Assembly: GCF_016862635.1 (NCBI RefSeq)
Contig: NZ_BONI01000040.1
Coordinates: 17,421-81,420 of the forward strand
Direction: 5' to 3'
DNA: 64,000 bases
Source: Catellatospora coxensis
GTDB lineage: Bacteria > Actinomycetota > Actinomycetes > Mycobacteriales > Micromonosporaceae
Shown: positions 48,300-57,379 of the stretch, in pieces
How the letters are laid out: each line of letters opens with the position of its first letter
Position numbering within the stretch: the stretch's first letter is position 1
Program-made: the position numbers and the translations under genes
Notes under the pieces: model-generated
The model's input: the letters and a program-made list of their open reading frames with translations, nothing else
What the model was told of the DNA's origin: nothing
The model's database searches: none

Positions 48300-49712
48300 A
48301 TGAGCAAAACGGGTTGGGCTACCGGCGCGCCCCTGGCGGCGAGCCCCGAATGGGTGGACGAGCTTCTGCTCGCCGGTGACGACCGCGACGTCTGCCTCCA
48401 CTTCGGCTCCCCCGTCGACCGGGCGGCGCTGCGCCACGCCGTCGCCGACCGGGCCGACACGCTGCGCAGGCTCGGCCTGACCCGGGGCGGCTCGATCGCG
48501 CTGCGGCTGCCACCGTCCCTGGCGTACGTGGCGAACCTGCTGGCCGCGTGGCAGATCGGGGCGCAGGTCGCGCTGCTGGACCACCGGCTGACCGCGTACG
48601 AGACCGACCGCGCGCTGAACCGGCTGCAGCCGCAGGTCGTGGTGAGCTTCAGCGGCGCCCTGCCGGGCGGACTGCGCGCCTTCTACGAGGTCACCGACGT
48701 CGCCGAGGCCCGCGACGGCAGACCCGCCGAGACCGGGCACGCCGTGGTGCAGCTCAGCTCCGGCTCCACCGGCCCCTCCAAGGTCATCGCCCGTACCGCG
48801 GAGCAGCTCGTCGCCGAGGTCGACCGGTACACCCGGATCGACGGGGTGCCGCTGCCCGGCGAGCGGGTGGTGCTGCTGGCCTCCGTGGTGCACGTGCTCG
48901 GCCTGGTCGGCGGCCTGCTCTACTGCCTGCACGCGGGCGTCGAGCTGGTGCTGCCGGAGCGGCTGACCGTGGACGCGATCCTGCGCGCCGTCGAGGCCGG
49001 GGACGCGCCGACCACGCTGCTGGGCGTGCCGTTCCACACCGAGCTGCTGGCCTCCAACCCGAACCCGCCGAAGCTGCCGCAGCTCAAGCGCATGACCACC
49101 GGCGGCGAGCTGGTGCGGGCCGAGGTCGCCCAGCGCTTCACCGAGCGCTACGGCATCGTGCTGGGCAACATGTACGGCATGACCGAGGTCGGGGTCATCG
49201 CCACCGACCTGTTCGGCGAGCACCGCCCCTCGCTCATGCCCGCCCCCGGCATCACCGTCCGGGAGCAGGACGGGGAGCTGCTGATCGCGACGCCGGAGAG
49301 CCCGTACGTCGGGCTGTCCGACCCGACCCGCTGGGTCGACGGCTGGCTGCACACCAAGGACGCGGGCCGGGTCGACCCGGCGACCGGCGTGATGACGGTG
49401 CTGGGCCGGCTCGACTCGCAGGTCTCGGTCGGCGGCCTCAAGGTGGACCTGACCGAGGTCGAGCACACGCTGGCGGCCCTGCCCGGCGTGGAGAGCGCGG
49501 TGGTCGTCTACGACGGCGGCATCGAAGCGTTCGCCGTCGTGCCCGACCCGGACGCGGCGGCGGCCCTGGAGGGTGAGCTGGCGGTCCGGCTGGCGCCCTA
49601 CAAGCGGCCACGCGTGCTGCACATCGTCGAGCAGCTGCCCCGCACCGCGACGGGCAAGCTCGTCCGCGACCGCGCGGTGCTGCGTACGGCGGATCCCACA
49701 GCGGCTTCGTAG
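48300..49712 (+). CDS. Adenylate-forming acyl/aryl-CoA or ACP ligase (short form)
   Basis: 470 residues, shorter than typical. ANL motifs are present: LSSGSTGPSKVIAR (about 152-164), MYGMTEVG, GWLHTKDAGR and the C-terminal catalytic Lys in PRTATGKLVRDR. The enzyme would activate a carboxylic acid as acyl-AMP and pass it to CoA or to one of the carrier proteins that follow 76 bp downstream. It is the first gene of a tightly packed operon to 54920. The substrate is not deducible; an aryl acid is suggested by context. Confidence 0.9.
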   Translation: MSKTGWATGAPLAASPEWVDELLLAGDDRDVCLHFGSPVDRAALRHAVADRADTLRRLGLTRGGSIALRLPPSLAYVANLLAAWQIGAQVALLDHRLTAYETDRALNRLQPQVVVSFSGALPGGLRAFYEVTDVAEARDGRPAETGHAVVQLSSGSTGPSKVIARTAEQLVAEVDRYTRIDGVPLPGERVVLLASVVHVLGLVGGLLYCLHAGVELVLPERLTVDAILRAVEAGDAPTTLLGVPFHTELLASNPNPPKLPQLKRMTTGGELVRAEVAQRFTERYGIVLGNMYGMTEVGVIATDLFGEHRPSLMPAPGITVREQDGELLIATPESPYVGLSDPTRWVDGWLHTKDAGRVDPATGVMTVLGRLDSQVSVGGLKVDLTEVEHTLAALPGVESAVVVYDGGIEAFAVVPDPDAAAALEGELAVRLAPYKRPRVLHIVEQLPRTATGKLVRDRAVLRTADPTAAS

Positions 49713-49787
49713 CCGCCGCGCGCCGCCCGTCCCCGACTGCATCCCGATCCGGGCCCGTTGGGCCGTCCACCATGGAAGGAAGTCAAC

Positions 49788-50045
49788 ATGAGCACCGACG
49801 TACGCCAGTTCATCATCGACGCGATCGCGGACATGAACTACCCGATCGACGACGTCGACGCCGACACGCCGCTGGGTTCGGCGGGCGTGGACCTGGAGTC
49901 GCTGGCCGTCGCCGAGCTCGCGGTGCGGGTGGAGGACACCTACGGCGTGAAGTTCAGCGACGAGGAGGCCGAGGCGATGGCGGCGATGACCGTCGGCGAG
50001 TTCGCCGCCGCGATCCGCGAGCGCGGCAACCTGGCGAGCGCGTGA
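49788..50045 (+). CDS. Acyl carrier protein 1
   Basis: 85 residues. The phosphopantetheine site is Ser38 in GVDLESLAVAEL, followed by the helix III pattern VEDTYGVKFSDEEAEAMAAM and TVGEFA. GGAAGGA precedes the ATG. It is a discrete carrier, not part of a module. Its stop overlaps the start of the second carrier. Confidence 0.92.
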   Translation: MSTDVRQFIIDAIADMNYPIDDVDADTPLGSAGVDLESLAVAELAVRVEDTYGVKFSDEEAEAMAAMTVGEFAAAIRERGNLASA

Positions 50046-50341
50046 TGGACGACCGTCCCGCGGCCGCCGGGTCCCTCGGCGTGCCGCGCCAGCGCGACGG
50101 CGAACCGGAGTCCCCGAACCGGGACGAGGTCGTCACGATGCTGGCCAGCTACGGCGAGCGCAGCCCGGAGCAGGTGCGCGAGCGCATCGACTCGCTGGAG
50201 CTGGCCTGGCTGGTGCACCAGGTCGAGCAGCGCCACGGGCGGATGCTCGACCTCGACGACGACGTGCTCATGCGGATGACCACGGTGACCGGCGCGGTCG
50301 AGGTGCTGGCCGAGGTGCTGGCGGAGCCTGCCGGTGACTGA
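50045..50341 (+). CDS. Acyl carrier protein 2 (diverged)
   Basis: 98 residues. An unusual N-terminal extension of about 25 residues leads to a carrier domain with Ser50 in ERIDSLELAWLVHQVEQRHG and a helix III segment DDDVLMRMTTVTGAVEVLAE. The DSLE site is that of a carrier. Start and stop each overlap the neighbouring genes, so two carriers and a ketosynthase are translated as a unit. Confidence 0.85.
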   Translation: MDDRPAAAGSLGVPRQRDGEPESPNRDEVVTMLASYGERSPEQVRERIDSLELAWLVHQVEQRHGRMLDLDDDVLMRMTTVTGAVEVLAEVLAEPAGD

Positions 50342-51488
50342 ACCGCGCCCCGCCCCGCCCGCGCGGCCCGACCGCGTGCCGGTCGTGGTCACCGGGCTGT
50401 CGGCGGTCAGCGCGTACGGCCGGGGCGCCGCGGCGCTGTCGGCGGGCCTGCGTTCGGGGCGACCGGCGTTCGCGCCGGTCACCCGCTTCGACGTGAGCGC
50501 CCGGCGGGTGGGCGTCGGCGCGCTGCTGCCCGGCGCGCCGGTGCTGCTCGACGAGCTGCTCACGGTGGTGGACGAGGCGGCCGCGGCGGCCGGGCTGTCC
50601 GCGGCGCACCGGGCCGCGACTCCGCTGCTGCTGGCCGTGCACGGCGAGCCGGACGGGGCCCGCGGCCTGCCGGACCGGCCCGGCCGCACCGGCGCGTTCG
50701 GCCGCACCGTCGCCGAGAAGGCGGGGCTGTCCGGCAGCGTGCGCACGTACACCAGTGCCTGTGTCGCGGCCAGCACCGCGGTCGCCGACGCCGCCGCGGC
50801 GGTGGCCGCCGGTGACGCCGAGCGGCTGGTGGTGGCGGCCGGTTACCTGGTCGAGCCGGATCAGTTCGCGCTGTTCGACGCGGGCCGGGCGCTGGCCGCC
50901 GACGGTGCGGTGCGCCCGTTCAGCGCGGACCGCAAGGGCCTGCTGCTCGGCGACGGGGTGGCCGCGGTCGTGGTGGAGTCGGCCCGCGCCGCGCAGGCGC
51001 GGGGCGCGACACCGCTGGCCCGGGTGCACGGCTGGGGACGGGCCGGCGACGGCTACCACGTCGTCCAGCCGCGACCTGACGGCGCGGGCCTGGCCAGGGC
51101 GATCGAAGCGGCACTCGGCCGGGCGGGCCTGACCCCCGAGCAGGTCGGCTACGTCAACGCGCACGGCTCCGGCTCCGCGCAGAGCGACGCCGCCGAGTCC
51201 GCCGCGCTGCGACGCGCCCTGGGCGCGCACGCGTCCACGGTGCCGATCAGCTCGACCAAGTCCCTGCACGGCCAGGCCCTCGAAGCCTCTCCCCTGCTGG
51301 AGCTGGTCGCGACGGTGCTGTCCCTGCGTGAGGGCTTCCTCCCGGTGAACGCGGGCTACCTCGGCCCCGACCCCGACTGCCCACTGCGCGTGCTCACCGA
51401 AACCACCGAGACCCGTCCGGCGTACGCCCTCAGCCTCAACGCCGCCTTCGGCGGCGCGAACACCGCCCTCCTGGTCGGTGCCCCATGA
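50334..51488 (+). CDS. Beta-ketoacyl synthase with Cys-His-Gln active site
   Basis: 384 residues from a GTG that overlaps the second carrier gene. It has the thiolase fold of FabF-type enzymes: active-site Cys143 in TSACVAAS, His277 in VNAHGSGS, and STKSLHGQ where FabF has KSxxGH, so the third catalytic position is Gln314. A truncated ketosynthase-like gene and a complete one follow. It may be a decarboxylation-impaired partner, an acyl transferase, or use another mechanism. The reading of Gln314 rests on a by-eye alignment. Confidence 0.88.
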   Translation: MTEPRPAPPARPDRVPVVVTGLSAVSAYGRGAAALSAGLRSGRPAFAPVTRFDVSARRVGVGALLPGAPVLLDELLTVVDEAAAAAGLSAAHRAATPLLLAVHGEPDGARGLPDRPGRTGAFGRTVAEKAGLSGSVRTYTSACVAASTAVADAAAAVAAGDAERLVVAAGYLVEPDQFALFDAGRALAADGAVRPFSADRKGLLLGDGVAAVVVESARAAQARGATPLARVHGWGRAGDGYHVVQPRPDGAGLARAIEAALGRAGLTPEQVGYVNAHGSGSAQSDAAESAALRRALGAHASTVPISSTKSLHGQALEASPLLELVATVLSLREGFLPVNAGYLGPDPDCPLRVLTETTETRPAYALSLNAAFGGANTALLVGAP

Positions 51489-52033
51489 GTGGGCTGGTGG
51501 AGGTCGCGCGGGGGGCGTGGCCGGAGTCCGATGGGGACGTGGAGCCGCCGGTGCTGGCGGGGTTCGTGATGTCGTCGTTCAGCCCGCTGGTGGCCGAGGT
51601 GGCCAGGCGCTGTCTGACCAGGGCACACGGACAGCCGCCGGTCGCGGCGGAACGCGGACTCCGTACCGCGGTGATCATCTCTTCGGCGACCGGGGACGCC
51701 GCGACGGCGGCCGAGGTGGCGCGGGCCGTGGACGGCGGGCGGCGGCTGGGGCCGCTGCTGTTCTTCCAGGCCGTGCCCAACGCGGTCGCCGGTTACGTGG
51801 CGGCGCGGTGGGAGCTGGGCGGCCCGGTGGTCTCGCTGAGCCCCGGCGGCGGCGCCGACCCCGTCGCGGAGTCCCTGGCAGAAGGCATGGCCATGGCGTC
51901 GCTGCTGATCCGCGACGGCGACGCCGACGAGGCCCTGATCGTGGTGGCCGAGCAGGCCCTGACCGACGGCGAGCGCGACCGCGCGCTGGCCGTGCTCGTG
52001 CGTGACAGCGCAGTGAACCGACCGAAGGAGTAG
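51485..52033 (+). CDS. Ketosynthase N-terminal-like protein (PF13723-type) without active Cys
   Basis: 182 residues, about half a ketosynthase. FQAVPNAVAGYVAARWELGG is the hallmark of the short ketoacyl-synthase-like proteins of aryl polyene-type clusters; where the nucleophile should be it reads PVVSLSPGGG with no Cys. It is coupled by ATGA to the preceding ketosynthase. It may act as a non-catalytic subunit or chain-length factor. The family call is by remembered pattern. Confidence 0.75.
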   Translation: MSGLVEVARGAWPESDGDVEPPVLAGFVMSSFSPLVAEVARRCLTRAHGQPPVAAERGLRTAVIISSATGDAATAAEVARAVDGGRRLGPLLFFQAVPNAVAGYVAARWELGGPVVSLSPGGGADPVAESLAEGMAMASLLIRDGDADEALIVVAEQALTDGERDRALAVLVRDSAVNRPKE

Positions 52034-52038
52034 CAGCG

Positions 52039-53655
52039 ATGGGAACCAATCTGCGGGCGATCCTCGCCGCCGACGCCGACCTCGGCGCGGGCAACGTCAT
52101 CACCCGGCTGCTGGCGCACGGGGCCGACCCGGCCGGCCCGGGGCTGACCTTCGACGTGGACGTCGACGGCCACCCCGCCTGGGAGCCGCTCAGCCTGGGA
52201 CAGCTCGACGAGCGGGTCGCGGCCCGTGCCGCGTGGCTGCACCAGCGGGGCATCGGCTGGCGTGACCCGGTCGCGGTGTACGCGAGCACGTCGGCCGACG
52301 TCATCCTGTCGTTCCTGGCGCTCAACCGCATCGGGGCGATCCCGGCGCTGCTCAACGGCAACCTCAGCGGCGAGATCGCGGCCGAGTACATCCGCCGGCT
52401 GCGGGCCGAGGCGGTGCTGACCGACGCGAAGCACGCCGCCCTGCTGGAGGGCCGCGACTTCGGCTCGCGCCTGCTCGGCGACATCACCGAGATGGGCTCC
52501 GGCGACCCGGCCCAGGCGCCGGAGCCGTACCGGCACCACCCCGACGATCCGATCTCGATCACGCACTCCTCGGGCACCACGGGCCTGCCGAAGGCGATCG
52601 TGCACTCGCACACCACGCTGTTCGAGGCCACCCGCCGCATCCGGCTGTCCGGGCCGCGCGCGCAGGGCACCGAGCGGGTGGTGTGCGCGCTGCCCTCGGC
52701 GCACACCGCGGGCATCCTGTCCATCAACCAGGCCCTGTGCAACCGCGCCGAGCTGGTGTTCCTGTCCTCGCAGCGGGGCGACTACGTGCTCGACGCGATC
52801 GAGCGGTTCAAGCCCACCGGCGTCTTCGGCTTCGCGGTGACCTGGGCCGACATGGCCCGCCACGACCTGGGCGAGCGCGACCTGGACTCGGTGGCGATCT
52901 GGTTCAACACCGGCGACTGCGCGCACGAGGCGCACATCCGCCCGCTGGTCGCGGTGGGCAGCCGCAACACGGTCACCCGGGAGGGCGTGACCCGGATCAA
53001 GGGCTCGATGTTCATCGACGGCATCGGCTCGACCGAGATGGGCCACTCCGCGTTCCACATCACCCACCGCGTCGACACCGAGCGCTACAACCGCTGCATC
53101 GGCCGGCCGCACGTGTTCGCCGACGTGGCGGTGCTGGACGACGCCGGCGAGCCGGTCGGCGCGGGCGTGGTCGGCCACCTGGGGCTGAAGTCGCCGACGG
53201 TGAAGCTGATGTACTGGAACGACTCGGTGACCGAGTTCCGCACCCGCCAGTCGGGTTACTACCTGACCGGCGACCTCGTGTACTACGACGAGGACGGCTA
53301 CTACTACCACGTGGACCGGGCGGTGGACTCGGTCGTGCTGGACGGCGGCCAGTGGCTGCACACCTCGCTGACCGAGGAGAAGATCCTGGCGAGCTGCCCC
53401 GACGTGCTCGACTGCACCGTGGTCGCGGTGCGGGAGGACGGCCGCGTGGTCACCGACGTGCTGCTGCTGCTCAAGGCCGGGGCGGACGCCGCGGCGGACC
53501 GCCGGGACGCTGTCGTGGCGGCGCTGGGCGAGCACGCCGCGCCGACGCTGCGCGACGTCAACGCGGTGCACGACGACGACATCCCCACCGGCGCCACCGG
53601 CAAGGTGCGCAAGCTGGTGCTGCGCGAGCGCGCGCTGGCGGGTGCGTCGCGATGA
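52039..53655 (+). CDS. Adenylate-forming ligase (second)
   Basis: 538 residues. ANL motifs: SITHSSGTTGLPKAIVHSHT (173-191), GIGSTEMGHS, YYLTGDLVYYDEDG and a C-terminal Lys in PTGATGKVRKL. It is full length, and the remainder resembles acyl-CoA synthetases and aryl-acid ligases. GAAGGAG precedes the ATG. With the shorter ligase at 48300, two acids can be activated in the pathway. It overlaps the complete ketosynthase gene by ATGA. Confidence 0.9.
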   Translation: MGTNLRAILAADADLGAGNVITRLLAHGADPAGPGLTFDVDVDGHPAWEPLSLGQLDERVAARAAWLHQRGIGWRDPVAVYASTSADVILSFLALNRIGAIPALLNGNLSGEIAAEYIRRLRAEAVLTDAKHAALLEGRDFGSRLLGDITEMGSGDPAQAPEPYRHHPDDPISITHSSGTTGLPKAIVHSHTTLFEATRRIRLSGPRAQGTERVVCALPSAHTAGILSINQALCNRAELVFLSSQRGDYVLDAIERFKPTGVFGFAVTWADMARHDLGERDLDSVAIWFNTGDCAHEAHIRPLVAVGSRNTVTREGVTRIKGSMFIDGIGSTEMGHSAFHITHRVDTERYNRCIGRPHVFADVAVLDDAGEPVGAGVVGHLGLKSPTVKLMYWNDSVTEFRTRQSGYYLTGDLVYYDEDGYYYHVDRAVDSVVLDGGQWLHTSLTEEKILASCPDVLDCTVVAVREDGRVVTDVLLLLKAGADAAADRRDAVVAALGEHAAPTLRDVNAVHDDDIPTGATGKVRKLVLRERALAGASR

Positions 53656-54920
53656 GCCGTAACCGTCCTGACATCGTCGTCACGGGCATCGGCCTGGTCA
53701 CCCCCGTCGGGCAGGACCTCGACGGGATCTTCGACGCGCTGTGCACCGGCCGCTCCGGCATCGTGGTCACGCCCGAGGGGCACCCCGGGCAGGGGTCCCT
53801 GGAGGTGATGGGCAAGGGACCGGACATCGAGGCGGCCAGCGTGCTGCCCGGCCCGGAGGCCCGCACGCTGGACCGGTACATCGTGCACGCGCTGGTCGCC
53901 GCGGCGCAGGCGGTGGCCGACGCCGACCTGGTGGTAGGCCGCGACGTAGACCCGTACCGGGCCGCGACCGTGGTGTCCGGCACGGGCGGGCTGGCCACGC
54001 TGGAGGCGCAGGTGGTCGTCCGCACCCAGAAGGGCCGGCTCGGGGTGAGCCCGTACCTGCTGCCGGGGATGCTGCCGAACATGGCCACCGCGCGCATCGC
54101 CATCAAGTACGGCCTGCGCGGCTACAGCTCCTCCATCGGCACGGCCTGCGCGGCGGGGGCGCAGTCGATCGCCGAGGGCATGCGCATCCTGCGCAACGAC
54201 GAGGCGGACGTGGTGCTGGTCGGCTGCGGCGAGGCCCCGCTGTTCCCCACCCTGGCCGACACCTTCGGCAACACCCGGGCGCTGGCCAAGGGCTGGGCCG
54301 AGGACCCGGCCGCGGCCAGCCGCCCGTTCGACGCCAGGCGCAACGGGTTGGTGCTGGCCGAGGGGGCGGGCGTGTTCGTGCTGGAGCGGGCCGCTGACGC
54401 GGACGCGCGGGGCCGCCCGGCGTACGCGACGCTGCACGGCTGGGGCGCGACCACCGACGCCCACCACCCGACCACGCCGCGGCCCGACGGCGACGGGCAG
54501 GCCGAGTGCATGCGCCGGGCGCTGGCCGACGCGGGGCTCTCGCCGGCCGACATCGGCTACCTCAACGCGCACGCCACCAGCACCAGGCTGGGGGACGTGG
54601 CCGAGTCGCTGGCGGTCAACACGGTGTTCGCCGACGCCATGCCGCCGGTCAGCTCGAACAAGGGCGTCACGGGGCACATGCTCGGCGCGTCCGGGGTGAT
54701 CGAGGCCGCGGCGACGGTGATGGCGCTCGGGCACGGGCTGCTGCCGCCGACGGTGAACCTGGAGGACCCCGATCCCGCGTGCGATCTCGACCATATTCGC
54801 GGCAAGGCTCGGCAAAGTCCCATCGATTTTGCACTGTCCAATTCATTCGGTTTCGGCGGACATAATGTGAGCCTTGTCCTGGGTCGACCCACCACGAGAC
54901 TCAGCCGTTTTGCTGAGTGA
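53652..54920 (+). CDS. Beta-ketoacyl synthase, FabF-like, complete active site
   Basis: 422 residues. Cys166 in GTACAAGAQS, His307 in NAHATSTRLGD and His342 in SNKGVTGHMLGA form the usual Cys-His-His set, with Lys337 in place. It would condense an acyl or aryl thioester with malonyl-ACP by decarboxylation. It is the last gene of the operon. No ketoreductase, dehydratase or enoyl reductase is in the window, so a single condensation giving a beta-keto product is the simplest use. A 7-bp hairpin overlaps its stop codon. Confidence 0.93.
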   Translation: MSRNRPDIVVTGIGLVTPVGQDLDGIFDALCTGRSGIVVTPEGHPGQGSLEVMGKGPDIEAASVLPGPEARTLDRYIVHALVAAAQAVADADLVVGRDVDPYRAATVVSGTGGLATLEAQVVVRTQKGRLGVSPYLLPGMLPNMATARIAIKYGLRGYSSSIGTACAAGAQSIAEGMRILRNDEADVVLVGCGEAPLFPTLADTFGNTRALAKGWAEDPAAASRPFDARRNGLVLAEGAGVFVLERAADADARGRPAYATLHGWGATTDAHHPTTPRPDGDGQAECMRRALADAGLSPADIGYLNAHATSTRLGDVAESLAVNTVFADAMPPVSSNKGVTGHMLGASGVIEAAATVMALGHGLLPPTVNLEDPDPACDLDHIRGKARQSPIDFALSNSFGFGGHNVSLVLGRPTTRLSRFAE

Positions 54921-54985
54921 GGTGTCACCGAATCGTTTGCCGCAAGCAACATACTGTCGCAATTAAATATTTGCGTAGTTAGGTA

Positions 54986-55015
54986 TTGAGGGACATCAGC
55001 ACAACCCGCTAGCGT
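54986..55015 (+). promoter_or_regulatory. Putative promoter in the 335-bp gap before the hydroxymandelate synthase
   Basis: TTGAGG (54986) and TAGCGT (55010) are 18 bp apart. Just upstream is the AT-rich inverted repeat CGCAA-N8-TTGCG (54958-54975), a possible operator. The rest of 54921-55255 is a leader of about 240 nt with no gene I can support. Confidence 0.45.
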
Positions 55016-55255
55016 GACAGTCAGACGGCCCTCGCCGGAGCGATCAGCTCCGGCGGCTGGGTCGCGAACAACGGACGTCACAGGGGCACGACGGCCAATC
55101 GGAGCGTGGTGGGTTCATTCGGCGTGCGCCGCGGCAGCGGCGGCACCGGGCGAGCCACGGTCCGTGACCCGTTCCACGCCCAATCCACCTGGCGCGGAGC
55201 GAGTCCTGACAGTCAGTGCAAAACAGGACATCGTACGCCAAGGGGTAGGTAGCAA

Positions 55256-56377
55256 ATGAACATTCTCGGCATCGACCACCTGGAGTTCTACGTCGGTGAC
55301 GCCCGGCAGACGGCCTACTATCTGTGCACGGCATTCGGGTTCCGGATCTGCGGGCAGGGCGGGCCGCAGACGGGCCTGGCCGGGCAGCGCTCGCTGCTGC
55401 TGCAGCACGGCGACATCCGCATCGTGCTGACCTCGGGCCTGGTCGCCGACCACCCGGCGACGCTGTACGTCGGCCGCCACGGCGACGGCGTGGCCGTCAT
55501 CGCCTTCGAGACCGACGACGCCGCCGGCCTGTACGACACCGTCGTCGGCCGGGGCGCGACCGCCCTGGAGACGCCCACCGTGCACGAGAACGCGGCCGGG
55601 CGCGTGGTCACCGCGAGCGTCTCCGGCTTCGGCGACGTGACCCACCGGCTGGTCGAGCGGCACGGCTCCCGCTGGGAGTTCCTGCCCACCACCATCGAGA
55701 TGACCGCCGACGAGCAGTCGTTCGCCGACGACCTGCTCCAGGTCATCGACCACCTCGCCATCTGCGTGCCGGCCGGGGAGATCGCCGAGACCTCGCGCTA
55801 CTACCAGGACGTCTTCGGCTTCGCCGAGATCTTCGAGGAGTACATCGAGGTCGGTGGGCAGGGCATGGACTCCAAGGTGGTGCAGAGCCCGTCGCGCCAG
55901 GTCACCTTCACGCTGATCGAGCCCGACCTGTCGCGCCGCCCGGGGCAGATCGACGACTTCCTGTCCTGGCACGCCGGGGCGGGCGTGCAGCACGTGGCGT
56001 TCCGCACCAACGACATCGTGACCGCGGTGCGCACGTTCGCCGAGCGCGGGGTGGGCTTCCTCAGCACGCCGCAGACCTACTTCGACGCGCTGGAGAAGCG
56101 GCTGGGCAGCGTCGACCTGCCGATCGAAGAGCTGCGCCGGCTCGGGGTGCTTGTCGACACCGACCACTACGGCGAGCTGTACCAGATCTTCACGCAGTCG
56201 ATGCACGTGCGCCGGACGCTGTTCCTGGAGCTGATCGAGCGGCACGGCGCGCTGACCTTCGGCAGCAGCAACATCAAGGCGCTGTACGAGGCCAAGGAGC
56301 GCGAGCTGGCGGGCCCCGCCGAGGCGGCACAGGCGGCAGCGCCGGACGCCCGCCCCGCCGGCCTGGCCGCCGCCTGA
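55256..56377 (+). CDS. hmaS: 4-hydroxymandelate synthase
   Basis: 373 residues, the two-domain VOC fold of the HPPD family. Fe(II) ligands are His166 (QVIDHLAICVP), His246 (GVQHVAFRTND) and Glu325 (LFLELIERHG). The C-terminal signature reads SSNIKALYEAKERE, the form seen in hydroxymandelate synthases, where HPPDs have GNFKALFEAIE. It converts 4-hydroxyphenylpyruvate to 4-hydroxymandelate with O2. The oxidase and aminotransferase for the next two steps are 14-15 kb away. HPPD cannot be excluded by eye, but those two genes favour this call. Confidence 0.87.
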   Translation: MNILGIDHLEFYVGDARQTAYYLCTAFGFRICGQGGPQTGLAGQRSLLLQHGDIRIVLTSGLVADHPATLYVGRHGDGVAVIAFETDDAAGLYDTVVGRGATALETPTVHENAAGRVVTASVSGFGDVTHRLVERHGSRWEFLPTTIEMTADEQSFADDLLQVIDHLAICVPAGEIAETSRYYQDVFGFAEIFEEYIEVGGQGMDSKVVQSPSRQVTFTLIEPDLSRRPGQIDDFLSWHAGAGVQHVAFRTNDIVTAVRTFAERGVGFLSTPQTYFDALEKRLGSVDLPIEELRRLGVLVDTDHYGELYQIFTQSMHVRRTLFLELIERHGALTFGSSNIKALYEAKERELAGPAEAAQAAAPDARPAGLAAA

Positions 56378-56438
56378 GACCGGGACACCCCCGTGCACCA
56401 CACCCCCACCCACCACATCCAGGCGAGGAGTCACCCCC

Positions 56439-57350
56439 ATGGCTGAGCAGTTCAATCTGACCGACGAGGAGCGGGAGCTGCTCCCGTCCGACGAGGACGT
56501 CGCGTTCTACGCCGCGCACGGCTGGTACCTGACGAAGAAGCTGTTCACCGACGCGGAGGTCGACGAGCTGGTCGAGGCCAGCGAGCGCTTCTACGCCGGG
56601 GAGCGCAGCCGCTCCCTGCCGCTGCGCCCGCGCCGCCTGGCCTACTGGGAGCCGCAGCACGGCGACGTGCAGCGGCACAACGACTACGTGCACTACGAGC
56701 ACGACGGCCTGGCCAAGCTGCTGCGCAAGCCGCTGATCGGCGCGGTCGCGGCCCGGCTGGCCCAGGCCGACGAGATCCGCGTCTTCCAGTCGACCCTGAT
56801 CTTCAAGCCGCCGCGCCCGGAGGAGCCGACCAACGTCGTGCCGTGGCACTTCGACCGGCACTACTGGGCGTCGTCGACCTCGGAGCGCATGCTCACCGCG
56901 TTCATCCCCTTCCACGACTGCGGCGAGGAGATGGGCACCATCACGATGGTGGACGGCAGCCACGCCTGGCGGGAGACCGGCAACGACGACTCCACCGCCA
57001 AGCACTTCGCCGAGCGGGACAAGGAGGACCTGGAGGTCCTGCTGGCCCGCAACGCGGAGTTCAACGGCACCACCGTGACCAAGGTGCCGATGATCATCCC
57101 CAAGGGCCACATGAGCTTCCACCACTGCCGCACGTACCACGGCAGCGCGGGCAATCGCAGCGACCGTCCCCGCCGCGCGATCTCCCTCCACCTGCAGGAC
57201 GGCGAGAACCAGTACCGCCCGTACGCCCTCAGCGACGGCACCGTCGTCGGCTACAACCACGACGAGCTGGTCCGCCGCACCCCTGACGGCCGTCCCGACT
57301 ACGCCGATCCCGACTACTGCCCGGTGCTCTGGACCTCGGCACAGCACTGA
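56439..57350 (+). CDS. PhyH-type Fe(II)/2-oxoglutarate dioxygenase
   Basis: 303 residues. The facial triad is visible as His137-x-Asp139 in VVPWHFDRHYW and His234 in CRTYHGSAGN, with Arg in SDRPRRAISLH for 2-oxoglutarate. The protein resembles phytanoyl-CoA dioxygenase-like hydroxylases and halogenases; Asp139 argues for hydroxylation or desaturation, as halogenases lack the acid. It follows the hydroxymandelate synthase by 61 bp in the same direction and probably oxidises a pathway intermediate. Confidence 0.88.
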   Translation: MAEQFNLTDEERELLPSDEDVAFYAAHGWYLTKKLFTDAEVDELVEASERFYAGERSRSLPLRPRRLAYWEPQHGDVQRHNDYVHYEHDGLAKLLRKPLIGAVAARLAQADEIRVFQSTLIFKPPRPEEPTNVVPWHFDRHYWASSTSERMLTAFIPFHDCGEEMGTITMVDGSHAWRETGNDDSTAKHFAERDKEDLEVLLARNAEFNGTTVTKVPMIIPKGHMSFHHCRTYHGSAGNRSDRPRRAISLHLQDGENQYRPYALSDGTVVGYNHDELVRRTPDGRPDYADPDYCPVLWTSAQH

Positions 57351-57379
57351 ACGACCACCCGATCACCTAGGAGAGAGTT

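Noticed and set aside
55014..55259. 81-codon ORF in the leader of the hydroxymandelate synthase
   Set aside because: No Shine-Dalgarno, no recognisable protein features, and it overlaps the start of the next gene; treated as untranslated leader.
56439..57350. Fe(II)/2OG halogenase
   Set aside because: Halogenases of this fold replace the Asp of HxD by Gly or Ala; here His137-x-Asp139 is intact, so hydroxylation or desaturation is favoured.
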